Part shown: positions 55,701 to 64,000 of the stretch, piece by piece
Layout of the letters: each line of letters starts with the position of its first letter
Position numbering within the stretch: the first letter of the stretch is position 1
From: Algibacter lectus
Lineage (GTDB): Bacteria; Bacteroidota; Bacteroidia; Flavobacteriales; Flavobacteriaceae
Assembly: GCF_900112395.1 (NCBI RefSeq)
Contig: NZ_FOLN01000005.1
Span: 62,001-126,000 of the forward strand
Direction: 5' to 3'
Length of the DNA stretch: 64,000 bases
Made by a program: the position numbers and the translations under genes
The notes under the pieces: model-generated
What the model saw: only the letters and a program-made list of their open reading frames with translations
Told to the model about the DNA's origin: nothing
Database searches by the model: none

Positions 55701-56145
55701 TTACGGTGGTTTTAAAACCTTCTATTAAATTATCTGCACCATCAAGATGTATTGAACCTGCTCCTTTAGAAGGAACCGTCATCCCGATATCTTCCATGGT
55801 TAAATTCAAGTATACATTATCATTTCCCGCTGCCCAAAACTCAATAATATCAGTGTTTCCGTATAATTTGAATATTTTAGTATCAATTTCAAATTTTACA
55901 TCGGTAAAGTCAAATTTACAGTCGTTTCCCGTAAACAGGAGTAATTTTGGATTTGAAAATAATTTATCTGGTCCGCAATTAGTTTCATTAAAGTAATACG
56001 TACCCGGAGTCATTACGAAATTACCATCATTATCACCTAAATGGTCCTTTAATTCGGCAAGGGAATTTATTTCGGTTTGGGCTTGTACATAACCTAGCCA
56101 TAAAAACAAGACTGGGAGAATTATTAATTGTATATATTTTTTCAT
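52798..56145 (-). CDS. beta-helix, 3x CBM6-like, F5/8C, T9SS type A multimodular protein
   Basis: About 1115 aa from the ATG at 56145 (MKKYIQLIILPVLFLW); the open frame extends to a TTG at 56181. Residues 25-475 form a right-handed beta-helix (IIEGCYVEGE, NTTVIDCTIVKMRVGVN, NKRIENCTALACEGGFWLG). Three CBM6-like modules follow at about 482-606 (LQAECYDTMSG ... GDWINF), 618-745 (DGDYLRF) and 753-880 (NEWIRY), then an F5/8 type C domain (887-1031, KWWQVDLGTN) and a type A sorting domain (1040-1115, ILYPNPANQ ... LKKLIKL-type end). Surface-attached polysaccharide-degrading or binding role is likely; the beta-helix family is not recognised, so PL6-type lyase activity is not claimed. Confidence 0.82.
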   Translation of the reverse strand: MKKYIQLIILPVLFLWLGYVQAQTEINSLAELKDHLGDNDGNFVMTPGTYYFNETNCGPDKLFSNPKLLLFTGNDCKFDFTDVKFEIDTKIFKLYGNTDIIEFWAAGNDNVYLNLTMEDIGMTVPSKGAGSIHLDGADNLIEGFKTTVRGSFPYGYGDTFGKGGGSVIAHQKHAGILVRGDRNHIKNCSVIMRAYGHGIFVQGSHNAIIEGCYVEGELRTVGEMLQEEGTDSPADNVDFETVWGFNLKDHTSDYTFSLQEAGIRAYSTGVIHDSNGDSTGVSRGTENTTVIDCTIVKMRVGVNTGAEGGDNKRIENCTALACEGGFWLGNDGDVINCRADASVGPILSEDISRSNASYEVTILDNYIPKIGDTPYFYAGGTNHNITIHDGTTYYNPDIKIVLGGTRPANRFLAGSVEPIPSRNANNITFTNNTPYPLVLESATDCNIFSCGPVEDNGSNNTITQLTDCITTKPCNNTVNNLQAECYDTMSGVGTREINDDPNTKEVYGIHTGDWINFNAIDLTDMTSVEAILSSIHNDVSIEVRTGINTGTLLATIPITSTSSESNYLEFSANLNQVVNGETNIYFVFTSVSETGWLFNLDKLSFNKDACSQASYNPFLPISAEDFCASSGITVYDLSIFNKSIGDIDDGDYLRFSNVHFGNDDVYNEIEILASSTTGGSIEVRSGAADGALLTSVVVGNTGSNDNYEIFSSYTASEITGIHDLYFVFKGTGSSFLNMDNFFFNNDECSGVNYNAFSQIDALDYCGMFGVVPINNEYLGGINDNEWIRYGSVDFTSEAPAQITFNVAGYPTEETVENGFINVMLGHPTEGTLIAQTTVPKTGGWEVWEQVTESLLQNVTGTHEVYLYFGNGAFNLDWFEFHQETPELINLALASNGGIASQSTTDYDGDATRGNDGNTNGNYGSGSVTHTEHGSNGSNTSKWWQVDLGTNNVIWEIVIYGRTGSNYVNDLNNFTVEILNNNGDVTFTQFYKNYPSSRPLTIDVDNKAGRIIKISKTSDRGLSLAEVEVYGTTTLSVSDFNLPQIILYPNPANQVLTVVNGSNLLLEIYNINGVLESKFFLPENNKEVSLKNLSTGVYFMKFTGNQGTTVKKLIKL

Positions 56146-56261
56146 TATTTGATGTTTTTTGTTAAAATTAAGGCATGACAATAAGTGTTCACTAAAAACA
56201 TAAACAACACAATATCAATGCCTTTAAAGTGACTTTATTTTAATAAACATTTAGATTAAAA

Positions 56262-56304
56262 ACAAAAAGCCTCCTTATTCAACATATTGCCTAAGGAGAC
56301 TTTA
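56262..56304 (-). terminator. terminator of the DUF4998 gene
   Basis: On the minus strand AAAGTCTCCTTA pairs with TAAGGAGGCTTT, followed by TTGTTTTT. It ends the SusC-SusD-DUF5000-DUF4998 transcript. Confidence 0.83.
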
Positions 56305-56326
56305 AGTTTTAATCAATTACTAATAC

Positions 56327-57100
56327 TTATATTTTTTCTGGGAAAACCCCTTCTATAGGGTTGCTTTCAAATAAGTAAGGTGAACCTACTACGGCTTTGT
56401 AAAATGTAGTATAAACATAAGTGCCTTCTGAAATAAAATCTGGGATAATTGTTTCATCCTCAGATTCATCGATAATTATAGTTTTTACAGAACCATCTAT
56501 ACTACTAGTATAAGTGAGTTCGGTTTTAATTAATAAATTATCAATAACCTCTCCATCAGTATCCGGAACTCTATTTGACACCCAAGTAATAATAGCTTCA
56601 GAATCAGAATAAGCGCTAGCTCCAAAATTTTGCCGAGCTTGTAGCGACTCCTTATATTCATCACCTAGAACTGTACCAAAAACATCATACTTTATCGATT
56701 TTCGGCCTTCTAGACCTTCTATATGAACAAAATACTCATTTCCTCCTTCTGGCAATTCCGCCTCCAGTTCATAAATTTCTGGTTCATAAACTGTTCTATT
56801 AATATCTAAAGTTGCAAGTATTTTTTCATCGTTATCTGTTGTGTCATCATCAAATAAAGCAACAACAATTTTCTTTATTTTTGGATCTGAGTTAACAAAC
56901 ACTCTAAATAACAACTTATTATGCCCACTAGATATTGTAGACACAGAATCTGGCATAGCCAAACTTACTACGTTTTCAGGAACGTACTGTTTATATGTTT
57001 CAACCAAATCTGTATCCTCACAAGAAAAACACAGTAATACAGCCGTAAACACACCAATTCCTATAAAATTGACGGTTTTATTCTTAAAATTATTAATCAT
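56327..57100 (-). CDS. DUF4998 domain lipoprotein
   Basis: A 257-aa lipoprotein (TAVLLCFSC) matching DUF4998: VVSLAMPDSVSTISSGHNKL, IKKIVVALFDDDTTDNDEK, EGGNEYFVHIEGLEGRKSIK and YDVFGTVLGDEYKESLQAR. It is a surface glycan-binding or spacer protein found in PULs beside DUF5000 lipoproteins. It follows the DUF5000-type gene by 31 bp. Confidence 0.83.
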   Translation of the reverse strand: MINNFKNKTVNFIGIGVFTAVLLCFSCEDTDLVETYKQYVPENVVSLAMPDSVSTISSGHNKLLFRVFVNSDPKIKKIVVALFDDDTTDNDEKILATLDINRTVYEPEIYELEAELPEGGNEYFVHIEGLEGRKSIKYDVFGTVLGDEYKESLQARQNFGASAYSDSEAIITWVSNRVPDTDGEVIDNLLIKTELTYTSSIDGSVKTIIIDESEDETIIPDFISEGTYVYTTFYKAVVGSPYLFESNPIEGVFPEKI

Positions 57101-57131
57101 AATTTTTATAATATTTTATTTTATTAAATTT

Positions 57132-58376
57132 TTATCGATTATCACCGTAGAACTCCATTTCACTAATATGAAATAGTGAATTAGTTCTGTTTTGCGCTAC
57201 TTTCTGAACAAATCTGATATAACGAACCTTCGGCATATCAGGTGAAATATCAAAATTAAAGCCCGCTTCTGCAGCTTCAATATCTTCAGCCGTATTGTCA
57301 TTATCCGGCTGTCCAGAAGGCTTAATAACCATGGCATCTTCTAATAACAGTGTCCAACCATCAAAACTTCCGTCTGCATTTAAATGATCGCTACCCCAAA
57401 GATCAAATAACCAAGGATTTCCATGACGATACATATAATTACCTAGTCTTGGCCAAAACTTAAATCTGTATACTTGAGATATTGAACCTATATCTAATGT
57501 AATCATTGCAGGTGTAATAGGAACTCCATTATAAGACCAGTCTATATATTCTGGTAAAACTCCATCTGGATCTTTCCAGTTTGGAGGTGAGTGATATCCA
57601 TTATCTCCTTTTGTTCCATCATAAACTCTCGGAAGTATCCAACCGTAATCTGAAGGTGTATCATGTATCTGATAAACAGCCTGATAGTTCACTCTATCAA
57701 ATAACTCTATATAAAGCGGTGTTATTGTAGCCTTGATTTGGCCACATCGATTATTAAACCTATCTCTAATTATAAATACAAAATCTGTTTCTACAGCCTC
57801 TAACCCTAAGACTAAACGTTCACCATTTTGTGCAGAAGAATATACAGCATCCTTAAATATCAGGCCTCCAAACTCATTTTCGGTGTAAATCTCTATAGTA
57901 ACATCTCCTTCCTCTGGATTTTCCCAAGTTAATCTAATACCACCATAATCTGGGGCATAGGTTAATGTTTCACAAACAGATTTGTAAGGAGGTTCTTCTG
58001 GGTTTATAACAACAGAAGCTCCTACAGATTTATTTCCTGATTGATCAACAGCATACAAAATCACGTTATATTCTGAAGCTTCAGAAAATCCTTCAACTGT
58101 TAAACTACTATTAAACACCGATGATTTCACGCTTGATATTTCTTCATTAGCTCCTCTTTGATATTCTGCAACTACATATAACAAATCTTCATCATCAGGA
58201 AGATTATATGTTATTTTTGATGCTCCCGCTAAGTTTTCAACGGAACTTACATCTACAACCACAGGGCCGGGAGCGATACCATCGTCAGTAATTAACGATG
58301 ATATCTTATCTTCTTCGCAACTAAATACAGTTGCTATGCACAGAAGCACTATAAATGACTTTAAATTTTTCATCAT
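57132..58376 (-). CDS. DUF5000/DUF4959-type surface lipoprotein
   Basis: A 414-aa lipoprotein (FIVLLCIATVFSC). Fibronectin-like and DUF4959-type repeats occupy about 30-230, and the C-terminal DUF5000 domain, a discoidin-like sugar-binding fold, ends with FLHISEMEFYGDNR-type residues (SLFHISEMEFYG). Such proteins are SusE/F-like surface glycan-binding partners of SusC/SusD. It lies 31 bp below susD-type gene and just above the DUF4998 gene. Confidence 0.83.
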   Translation of the reverse strand: MMKNLKSFIVLLCIATVFSCEEDKISSLITDDGIAPGPVVVDVSSVENLAGASKITYNLPDDEDLLYVVAEYQRGANEEISSVKSSVFNSSLTVEGFSEASEYNVILYAVDQSGNKSVGASVVINPEEPPYKSVCETLTYAPDYGGIRLTWENPEEGDVTIEIYTENEFGGLIFKDAVYSSAQNGERLVLGLEAVETDFVFIIRDRFNNRCGQIKATITPLYIELFDRVNYQAVYQIHDTPSDYGWILPRVYDGTKGDNGYHSPPNWKDPDGVLPEYIDWSYNGVPITPAMITLDIGSISQVYRFKFWPRLGNYMYRHGNPWLFDLWGSDHLNADGSFDGWTLLLEDAMVIKPSGQPDNDNTAEDIEAAEAGFNFDISPDMPKVRYIRFVQKVAQNRTNSLFHISEMEFYGDNR

Positions 58377-58407
58377 AATATTATTTAATTGTTCATACTA
58401 ATTTTAA

Positions 58408-60291
58408 TTACCAACCAAAAGCCTGATCTAAATTTGGGTTTGCTAGTATATCATCTTCGGCTATAGGCCAAAAATAATCTCTTATTGAAAATTCTGTAAC
58501 ACCATATTCTACTTGGTTATAAAAAGTTTCTGCCGTTGCTTTTTCATAACTCCATCCTCTCATTGAAGTACTATTCAATAAAACATGAGCTTTAAACCAT
58601 CTTCTTAAGTCCCAAAAACGGTGTCCTTCAAAGGCTAGTTCTATTGAACGTTCTTGATGGATTATTTCTCTTAAACCTTCTTTTGTACTTGGCTTTGTTG
58701 GATTATTTGAAGACGCGGTCCAAGAAGCTTGAACTCCGTCTAATCCAGATCTTTCTCTTACATCATCAACATATTGAAAAACCTCTGCAACCGGCCCTGA
58801 TACCTCATTTAAGCATTCTGCATACAATAAATATAAATCTGCTAATCTATATACTGGCCATGAATAATTTTCAGCAGTAAAACTATTATTTCCTATTGCT
58901 GATTTATAGTGCACTAATTTTTTTGGCCAATATCCTGTTTGGTTAAATTGTCTTTCATTAAGGTAACCTGCCATACCACCATTCTTGGCATCTACAACAA
59001 ATAAACTAGTGTCATCTGCTTCATTATTTACATCATAAGATAGAATACCATCTCCCGCTAAAGAGGCATAAAACCTAGATTCTCTATCTAAATGTAAACC
59101 AATTGTTTCATACCCTTGTTTTACGTAAAACTTATTAGCTTCATCTCCGGTTTTTAAGTCGAATCTACTACTATAATCATAAGAATTATCTTCTTCTATA
59201 GGCACTCCATTTTTAGAATAAAATATTTCTGCCATATGCAATGGTATAGAATAATAAGAGTTGACCTGCCCTGAACTTGAACCTGAAAATTCATCGTCAA
59301 TCCTTGCAAAACTATTATTTTGAATTGTATTTGTGGTTGGGTTAGCTTGCCCCCAAATAATCTCATTATTCCATCTATCTGTGATGGCGCCTCTAAGATT
59401 CATTTTTGTTATCGTCTCCTCTGATAAATTGTATGCTGTTGAAAACTTATATAAATTGTTACCTGCTTCGTGTGCTAAGTCTATTGCTTCTCTGCAAGCA
59501 TCTGCAGCTAAAGTCCATTTATTAGCATCATACGTTTGATTTATATATGGTGTTCCTGCATTATTAGTCCAAGATGAGTATACTGAATTACCATTTACTA
59601 AAGGGCTCGCACTAAAAGCTAAAACTTTTGCTTTTAACATCGCAGCAATTGGCTTAGTTGCTCTACCTAGCTCTTCACCTTCCAAAGTTATGCGTGGTGG
59701 TAAATTTTCTATTGCCTCATCTAAAACAGATACAATATAATCTACAACATCATCGACCCCATCCCTTTCTATACGTACAGAAATAACATCTTCACTTACC
59801 TCAATATTTTCATCGATAATAGGAATAGGACCATACATTTTTAATAAATAAAAATGATAATAAGCCTTTAAAAATTTAACTTCCGCAATCCATCTTGTTT
59901 TTTCATCTTCGGTCATATCCCTAACATCGCTAATTCTATTTAGGAAAATATTACAATCTCTCAATGCTACATGCGGCTCTAAACGACCTCCGTTTCCCCA
60001 TAGATTATATATTGGATTTGCTTTTGATTGTTCTCCGATAGAAAGTCGCATTCCATCCCAAGTTTGATGTGTCCAAACCTCATCTCCGCCTACTAATCCA
60101 ATATTACTATTTACATCAGAAAAATGTGGTAAATAACCATATAATGTATAAAAGAATTTCTTAGCATTCGCTCTATTATTAAAAACCAAATCGAAAGTAG
60201 CTACGTTATCTGGTACTATATCAATATAAGAATCACATGACATTATACATATGAATATTATAGAATATATAATTTTATTCGTTTTCTTCAT
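58408..60291 (-). CDS. SusD/RagB family nutrient-binding lipoprotein
   Basis: A 627-aa outer-membrane lipoprotein (IIFICIMSC) that binds oligosaccharides and lids the SusC barrel. TPR helices and SusD signatures are visible: EVKFLKAYYHFYLLKMYGPI, ADLYLLYAECLNEV, IHQERSIELAFEGHRFWDLR and the terminal DDILANPNLDQAFGW. It starts 11 bp below the susC-type gene and is clearly co-transcribed. Confidence 0.95.
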   Translation of the reverse strand: MKKTNKIIYSIIFICIMSCDSYIDIVPDNVATFDLVFNNRANAKKFFYTLYGYLPHFSDVNSNIGLVGGDEVWTHQTWDGMRLSIGEQSKANPIYNLWGNGGRLEPHVALRDCNIFLNRISDVRDMTEDEKTRWIAEVKFLKAYYHFYLLKMYGPIPIIDENIEVSEDVISVRIERDGVDDVVDYIVSVLDEAIENLPPRITLEGEELGRATKPIAAMLKAKVLAFSASPLVNGNSVYSSWTNNAGTPYINQTYDANKWTLAADACREAIDLAHEAGNNLYKFSTAYNLSEETITKMNLRGAITDRWNNEIIWGQANPTTNTIQNNSFARIDDEFSGSSSGQVNSYYSIPLHMAEIFYSKNGVPIEEDNSYDYSSRFDLKTGDEANKFYVKQGYETIGLHLDRESRFYASLAGDGILSYDVNNEADDTSLFVVDAKNGGMAGYLNERQFNQTGYWPKKLVHYKSAIGNNSFTAENYSWPVYRLADLYLLYAECLNEVSGPVAEVFQYVDDVRERSGLDGVQASWTASSNNPTKPSTKEGLREIIHQERSIELAFEGHRFWDLRRWFKAHVLLNSTSMRGWSYEKATAETFYNQVEYGVTEFSIRDYFWPIAEDDILANPNLDQAFGW

Positions 60292-60302
60292 TTTCTTTTT
60301 TT

Positions 60303-63300
60303 TTATAAATTAACTCTAGCTCCAATGTTCACCGTTTTCTGTAAAGGATAATTTAATCCATTCCCTCTTAATTCTGGGTCCCAAAGTTTGAATTTACTCC
60401 AATGCACTAAATTTGTTCCACTGAGATATAGACGCACACTTGCCTGTCCGAATACAGCTCCATTTTCTGGTTTAAAATTATACCCGATTTCTAAGGATTT
60501 TAATCTCATAAATGCTCCATCTCTCATCCACCAACTACTTGTTTGGTTATTGTTCTGTACAGCATAAGTAGATAAGCGTGGCCATAAAGCATAAAGATCT
60601 TGGTTCTCTTCAGACCAGTGACTATCAGCAAAAGCTTGTAAAATTTGATTTTCAGAAATAGCATCTGGTAAATAATCTCCATTAGCATCAGTATCCGCAA
60701 ATGGTGTTATTCCTGCTGAATCAATAAAAAAGGATACATTATCTAAACCTGCAAAAAATGCCGATATATCAAGGTTCTTGTATCCTACGGAAAATCCGAA
60801 ACCATAACTTACTTCAGCTTGAGTAGGCTCTCCAATTGGAACTATATCTAAATTAGACACAATACCATCACCATTGATATCAGTATACTTTATATCTCCT
60901 GGCATAACTTCCCCAAATTGTTGTTCTGGTGAATTAGCTACATCGGCGTCATCAATAAACAAACGCTCTGCGACTAAACCATAAGCCTGGTTGAAAGGGT
61001 TTCCTAATTTAGACAACCAAGGTGTTGCAGATAAATCAGACTCCTCATATACAGTATATTCACTACTAGTTTTTACAAAATTTGCAGTTGCCTGTAACCA
61101 CCAGTCTTTATTGAAATTGTGATTTACCAATAGTGTAAACTCAAAACCATTGGATTTTCCTTCACCTAAATTTGCAACCGGAGATGCTTGTAAACCTAAA
61201 AAGGAAGGTATATCCGAACGAGTTTGTAAAATATCAGTTGTTGTTTGTTTAAAATACTCGGCTTGCAATTGAATAGCATCTTTAAGAAGGTTTATTTCTA
61301 AACCATAGTTTTGCTTATAGGCTCTTTCCCAGGAAATATGTGGGTTTTCATATCTACTGATACTAACACCTGCACTAGATTCTTGACCAAACGTTCCAAA
61401 TTGGGCTCCTGCCCCTGAATCGTTTAAATTAACATTAGATAAATAGAAAAACCTATCATTACGATTTCCAATATTAGCATTACCAACTACGCCATAAGAC
61501 CCTCTTAATTTAAGCCTACTTATTAAATCTACATTATCAAAAAAGTTCTCATTAGATATTACCCATGCCGCTCCAACAGACGGAAAGAAACCATACCTGT
61601 TTTTTTCAGCAAAACGTTCTGATCCATTATAACCAAAATTCCCTTCTATAAAATACCTTCTATCAAAGCTATAAGTAAAACGGCCAGATAAACCGACGTT
61701 TCTACTAGGAAGTGATGCCTGCAAATCATCCGCATTTCCATCAACAGATTCTCTTAAAATACCAACTAGCAAGCCGCTAACAGCATGTTTATCATTAAAA
61801 GTTCTATCATAGTTTAATGCAGACTCAAAATAGATATTTCTATTAACAACTCTAGAGTCTTCATTCTCTGTAAAATTTAAATACTCTGTTCCCGAATCTG
61901 GGTTAAGACTCGTTAATGTGTATGTATTATTCGCTCTATTATAATCAGTATCTCCAATAGCATAATAATAAGGCTCATATTCCCTTGTAATATTATAAGA
62001 AGACGTACTTGTAATATTCCCCAAAGCTCTCCATTTAAGCCCCTCAACAATACCTCCTAAGTCTTGCTTAACTTGTAAACTTAAAACATTTACAGATCTA
62101 CTATAGTCACGATACCCCCTTACTAATTCGGCATAAGGATTTAAATAGCCGGCTAACTCTCCATCTCCAGTATCCACATTACCAAACAAAAGATGCTCTG
62201 TAAATTGGTTAGCCTCATCAGCTTCGTAATAAGCTGGGTACCTTACTGGATTAGTTCTATTAATCATGTTATATACTTGGTTTCCTGTTGGCACAGGACC
62301 TCTATAATCATCAACAGTAGCATTTAAATTCACTATCAATTCTGTGCTAGAAGTTAAATCTATATTAACATTAGATCTTAAATTATAAACTTTATTATCA
62401 ATGTTATTGTTATAATTTGCTTGATTATCAACTTTTAGTATCCCATTATCTTGAGCAACAGAACCAGACACATAATACCTAGCTACTTTTCCTCCTCCAG
62501 AAACACTAAAATTTAATCTTTGATTCTTAGTAAAATCTTGCAACAACTCATCTTGCCAATTTGTAACAGGATAAACAAAAGGATTAATGTTACCAGCAAG
62601 AGTATTGTCTATCTTGTTTTGTAAATACGGTAGCCTATCATTTCTATTTGGCGACACATTTCTAGTATTAACAGCGTCCATATGTAATCTTAAATATTCA
62701 AGTGGGTCTGCTATTTCTAAATTCTGAGTAGCCTGAGAATAAGTAGTTTCATACCTAACAGATACTCTTGGCTTTCCTAATTCGCCTGTTTTCGTTTTAA
62801 CAGCTATAACACCATTGGCCCCTCTAGCTCCATAAATAGCAGTTGCTGTCGCATCTTTAAATACAGAAAAACTTTCAATATCATCTGGTGATATTCTAGC
62901 TAAATCGTCTGCTGTTAATTCTATATTATCTATTAATATTAACGGAGAAGAATAAGCTCCAAAAGTAGTTGCACCCCTAATAAAAAACTCTGCATTATCA
63001 GATCCGCCCCCAGGTTCACCAGAACTTTGAAAAGCAATAACTCCTGGAACCCGACCAGCAAAAGAGGCCGTTAAATTACTCGATGGTATTTTTAAATCTT
63101 CAGGTTTAACAGTAGATACAGCTCCCACCAAAGCTTCTTTCGTTTGCGTACCAAACCCAACTACAACAACTTCATCTAACCCAGTAAGGTCTTCTATCAT
63201 TGTAATGTTTAAACTTGTAAAATTTCCTATTTTAATTTCTTGAGTTTTAAAGCCTATTGAAGAAACAACCAGAACTTCTCCTTTTTTTGCAATTAATTTA

Positions 63301-63602
63301 AAATTGCCATCAAAATCTGTTTGTGTACCTCTGTTTGTACCTTGAACGAGTATATTAACACCGGGTATTGGTATCCCTTTTTCGTCAAGAACGATTCCTG
63401 ACACTTCAATTTGTTGATAATCTTTAAGATCTATTTTATCTTCTTTTTCGGTTAGCTCTGTCATAGTGGTTAGAAATGGAGTTTTTGCGTTAGCATAACC
63501 ACTGACAATAAAGGAAGTACATATTAATATTGATTTAATCATCTTAATTCCCCTGTGTTTAAAAGGACGAAATAGATGAATTAAAGAATAAATTTTATTC
63601 AT
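60303..63602 (-). CDS. SusC/RagA family TonB-linked outer-membrane protein
   Basis: A 1099-aa TonB-dependent oligosaccharide importer. A carboxypeptidase-regulatory-like domain (IEVSGIVLDEKGIPIPGVNI), a TonB box/plug region (VVVGFGTQTKEALVGAVSTV, then FFIRGATTFGAYSSPLILID and YGARGANGVIAVKTK) and the large barrel follow. The ATG at 63602 gives an N-terminal extension with a second Met at 63542 (MIKSILICTSFIVSGYANA), which alone would form a good signal peptide; both starts are possible. It begins the PUL; its upstream region carries a 30-bp tandem repeat. Confidence 0.95.
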   Translation of the reverse strand: MNKIYSLIHLFRPFKHRGIKMIKSILICTSFIVSGYANAKTPFLTTMTELTEKEDKIDLKDYQQIEVSGIVLDEKGIPIPGVNILVQGTNRGTQTDFDGNFKLIAKKGEVLVVSSIGFKTQEIKIGNFTSLNITMIEDLTGLDEVVVVGFGTQTKEALVGAVSTVKPEDLKIPSSNLTASFAGRVPGVIAFQSSGEPGGGSDNAEFFIRGATTFGAYSSPLILIDNIELTADDLARISPDDIESFSVFKDATATAIYGARGANGVIAVKTKTGELGKPRVSVRYETTYSQATQNLEIADPLEYLRLHMDAVNTRNVSPNRNDRLPYLQNKIDNTLAGNINPFVYPVTNWQDELLQDFTKNQRLNFSVSGGGKVARYYVSGSVAQDNGILKVDNQANYNNNIDNKVYNLRSNVNIDLTSSTELIVNLNATVDDYRGPVPTGNQVYNMINRTNPVRYPAYYEADEANQFTEHLLFGNVDTGDGELAGYLNPYAELVRGYRDYSRSVNVLSLQVKQDLGGIVEGLKWRALGNITSTSSYNITREYEPYYYAIGDTDYNRANNTYTLTSLNPDSGTEYLNFTENEDSRVVNRNIYFESALNYDRTFNDKHAVSGLLVGILRESVDGNADDLQASLPSRNVGLSGRFTYSFDRRYFIEGNFGYNGSERFAEKNRYGFFPSVGAAWVISNENFFDNVDLISRLKLRGSYGVVGNANIGNRNDRFFYLSNVNLNDSGAGAQFGTFGQESSAGVSISRYENPHISWERAYKQNYGLEINLLKDAIQLQAEYFKQTTTDILQTRSDIPSFLGLQASPVANLGEGKSNGFEFTLLVNHNFNKDWWLQATANFVKTSSEYTVYEESDLSATPWLSKLGNPFNQAYGLVAERLFIDDADVANSPEQQFGEVMPGDIKYTDINGDGIVSNLDIVPIGEPTQAEVSYGFGFSVGYKNLDISAFFAGLDNVSFFIDSAGITPFADTDANGDYLPDAISENQILQAFADSHWSEENQDLYALWPRLSTYAVQNNNQTSSWWMRDGAFMRLKSLEIGYNFKPENGAVFGQASVRLYLSGTNLVHWSKFKLWDPELRGNGLNYPLQKTVNIGARVNL

Positions 63603-64000
63603 ATTGTTTTGTTTAATAAAGTTAGTTGAATACTTTTTTGGTTTTGTATTAGTTGGTTAGTTTTTAGTTGTTCTTTCTCATATCTTATATTTTATTGATT
63701 AGTAATTAATTAACCTAAATAAAGGACGATCCTACACTTATAGTTAAAATAAAGGTTAAACCTACACTTATTGTAGATACGCAAGTATTAATTATAACTT
63801 TTTCAATATAAATTATAACCGTTTTACTTAGATAACCCCCTATATATTAGATAAATGCTATTTTTTATCTAAAAAAAAATAAAGAATATGATATTTATGT
63901 TTAAGATTACGAATAGATATTAATTAATATAAAATTCGTACTTTAAACAGTAAGTAATTTTATACACTGTGTGTTTTGAAATTTTCATTGCTTTTTAAGC
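63603..64000. other. upstream region of the PUL
   Basis: AT-rich with no ORF. It holds a tandem repeat at 63717-63771 and an inverted repeat TTAGATAA ... TTATCTAA near 63848-63872. The regulator of the PUL is not inside the window. Confidence 0.55.
63717..63771. promoter_or_regulatory. 30-bp tandem operator-like repeat upstream of susC
   Basis: Two units, AAATAAAGG-N5-CCTACACTTAT, start at 63717 and 63747, exactly 30 bp apart; the flanks are identical and only the five central bases differ (ACGAT and TTAAA). They lie 115-170 bp upstream of the susC start. Direct repeats of this spacing suit a dimeric or AraC-type response regulator. Confidence 0.6.

Noticed and set aside
56146-56181. TTG start of the beta-helix gene
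   Set aside because: It places 12 polar residues ahead of the signal peptide; ATG 56145 is a normal signal start.
63848-63872. TTAGATAA/TTATCTAA inverted repeat as terminator
   Set aside because: On the plus strand it is followed by A's, and on the minus strand the T's lie before, not after, the stem; left as a possible operator only.

Overview
The window is AT-rich chromosomal DNA from a member of the Bacteroidota, almost certainly a marine or algae-associated Flavobacteriaceae. Supporting signs are type IX secretion (T9SS) sorting domains of both type A and type B, a SusC/SusD polysaccharide utilisation locus (PUL), promoters of the form TTG-N19-TAnnTTTG, near absence of Shine-Dalgarno sequences, and families typical of the group (DUF2141, GIN-domain proteins, MbnP, DUF4998/DUF5000).

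Layout. 1-3.3 kb: 5' part of a lipoprotein gene, an acidic amino acid symporter, aroC. 3.6-5 kb: an LpxH-like phosphoesterase and a DUF2141 protein. 5-10 kb: an iron-uptake module (PepSY membrane protein, TonB receptor, divergent AraC regulator). 9.9-11.4 kb: divergent dps and oxyR. 11.5-15 kb: a probable copper operon (small Cys/His membrane protein, MbnP, MbnH-like dihaem peroxidase, outer-membrane barrel with an N-terminal Cys cluster). 15.7-20.6 kb: a secreted Asp-box propeller protein and a membrane-anchored TPR/LuxR-type regulator, separated by a duplicated promoter-like unit and a candidate orphan transcript. 20.7-27 kb: AIM24, DUF4442 and DUF4870 proteins, then a PadR-PspC-GIN-GIN cluster. 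27.3-34.5 kb: a giant IgGFc-binding-like T9SS type B protein and uvrB. 34.6-38.4 kb: TerB-like, DUF1456, FKBP lipoprotein, Hsp15-like S4 protein, phosphoribosyltransferase, aroK. 38.5-38.8 kb: two identical tRNA-Lys(UUU) genes. 39-43.5 kb: fused isobutyryl-CoA mutase and purU. 43.6-48.2 kb: OmpA-like protein, lipoprotein, thioredoxin-like protein, DUF4197 and a small protein. 48.3-63.6 kb: a PUL on the minus strand: SusC, SusD, DUF5000-type lipoprotein, DUF4998 lipoprotein, then a beta-helix protein with three CBM6-like modules, then two heparinase II/III-like lyases.

How it works together. In the PUL, SusC/SusD import oligosaccharides, the two lipoproteins probably bind glycan at the surface, and the T9SS beta-helix protein plus two lyases would cleave a uronic-acid polymer; no sulfatase is present, so an unsulfated or lightly sulfated substrate is favoured. 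The copper operon resembles MbnH/MbnP pairs, in which the dihaem enzyme oxidises a tryptophan of MbnP to make a copper site; no methanobactin gene is visible.

Most distinctive signals: (i) two promoter-like units sharing an identical 17-bp box and an 11-bp downstream box, one before the T9SS gene and one before a roughly 200-nt stretch ending in a strong terminator; (ii) a 30-bp tandem operator-like repeat upstream of susC; (iii) three copies of a structured intergenic repeat of 105-118 bp; (iv) the MbnP/MbnH operon; (v) the beta-helix/CBM6x3/F5-8C/T9SS enzyme of unrecognised family. No CRISPR array, IS element, prophage or rRNA was recognised.
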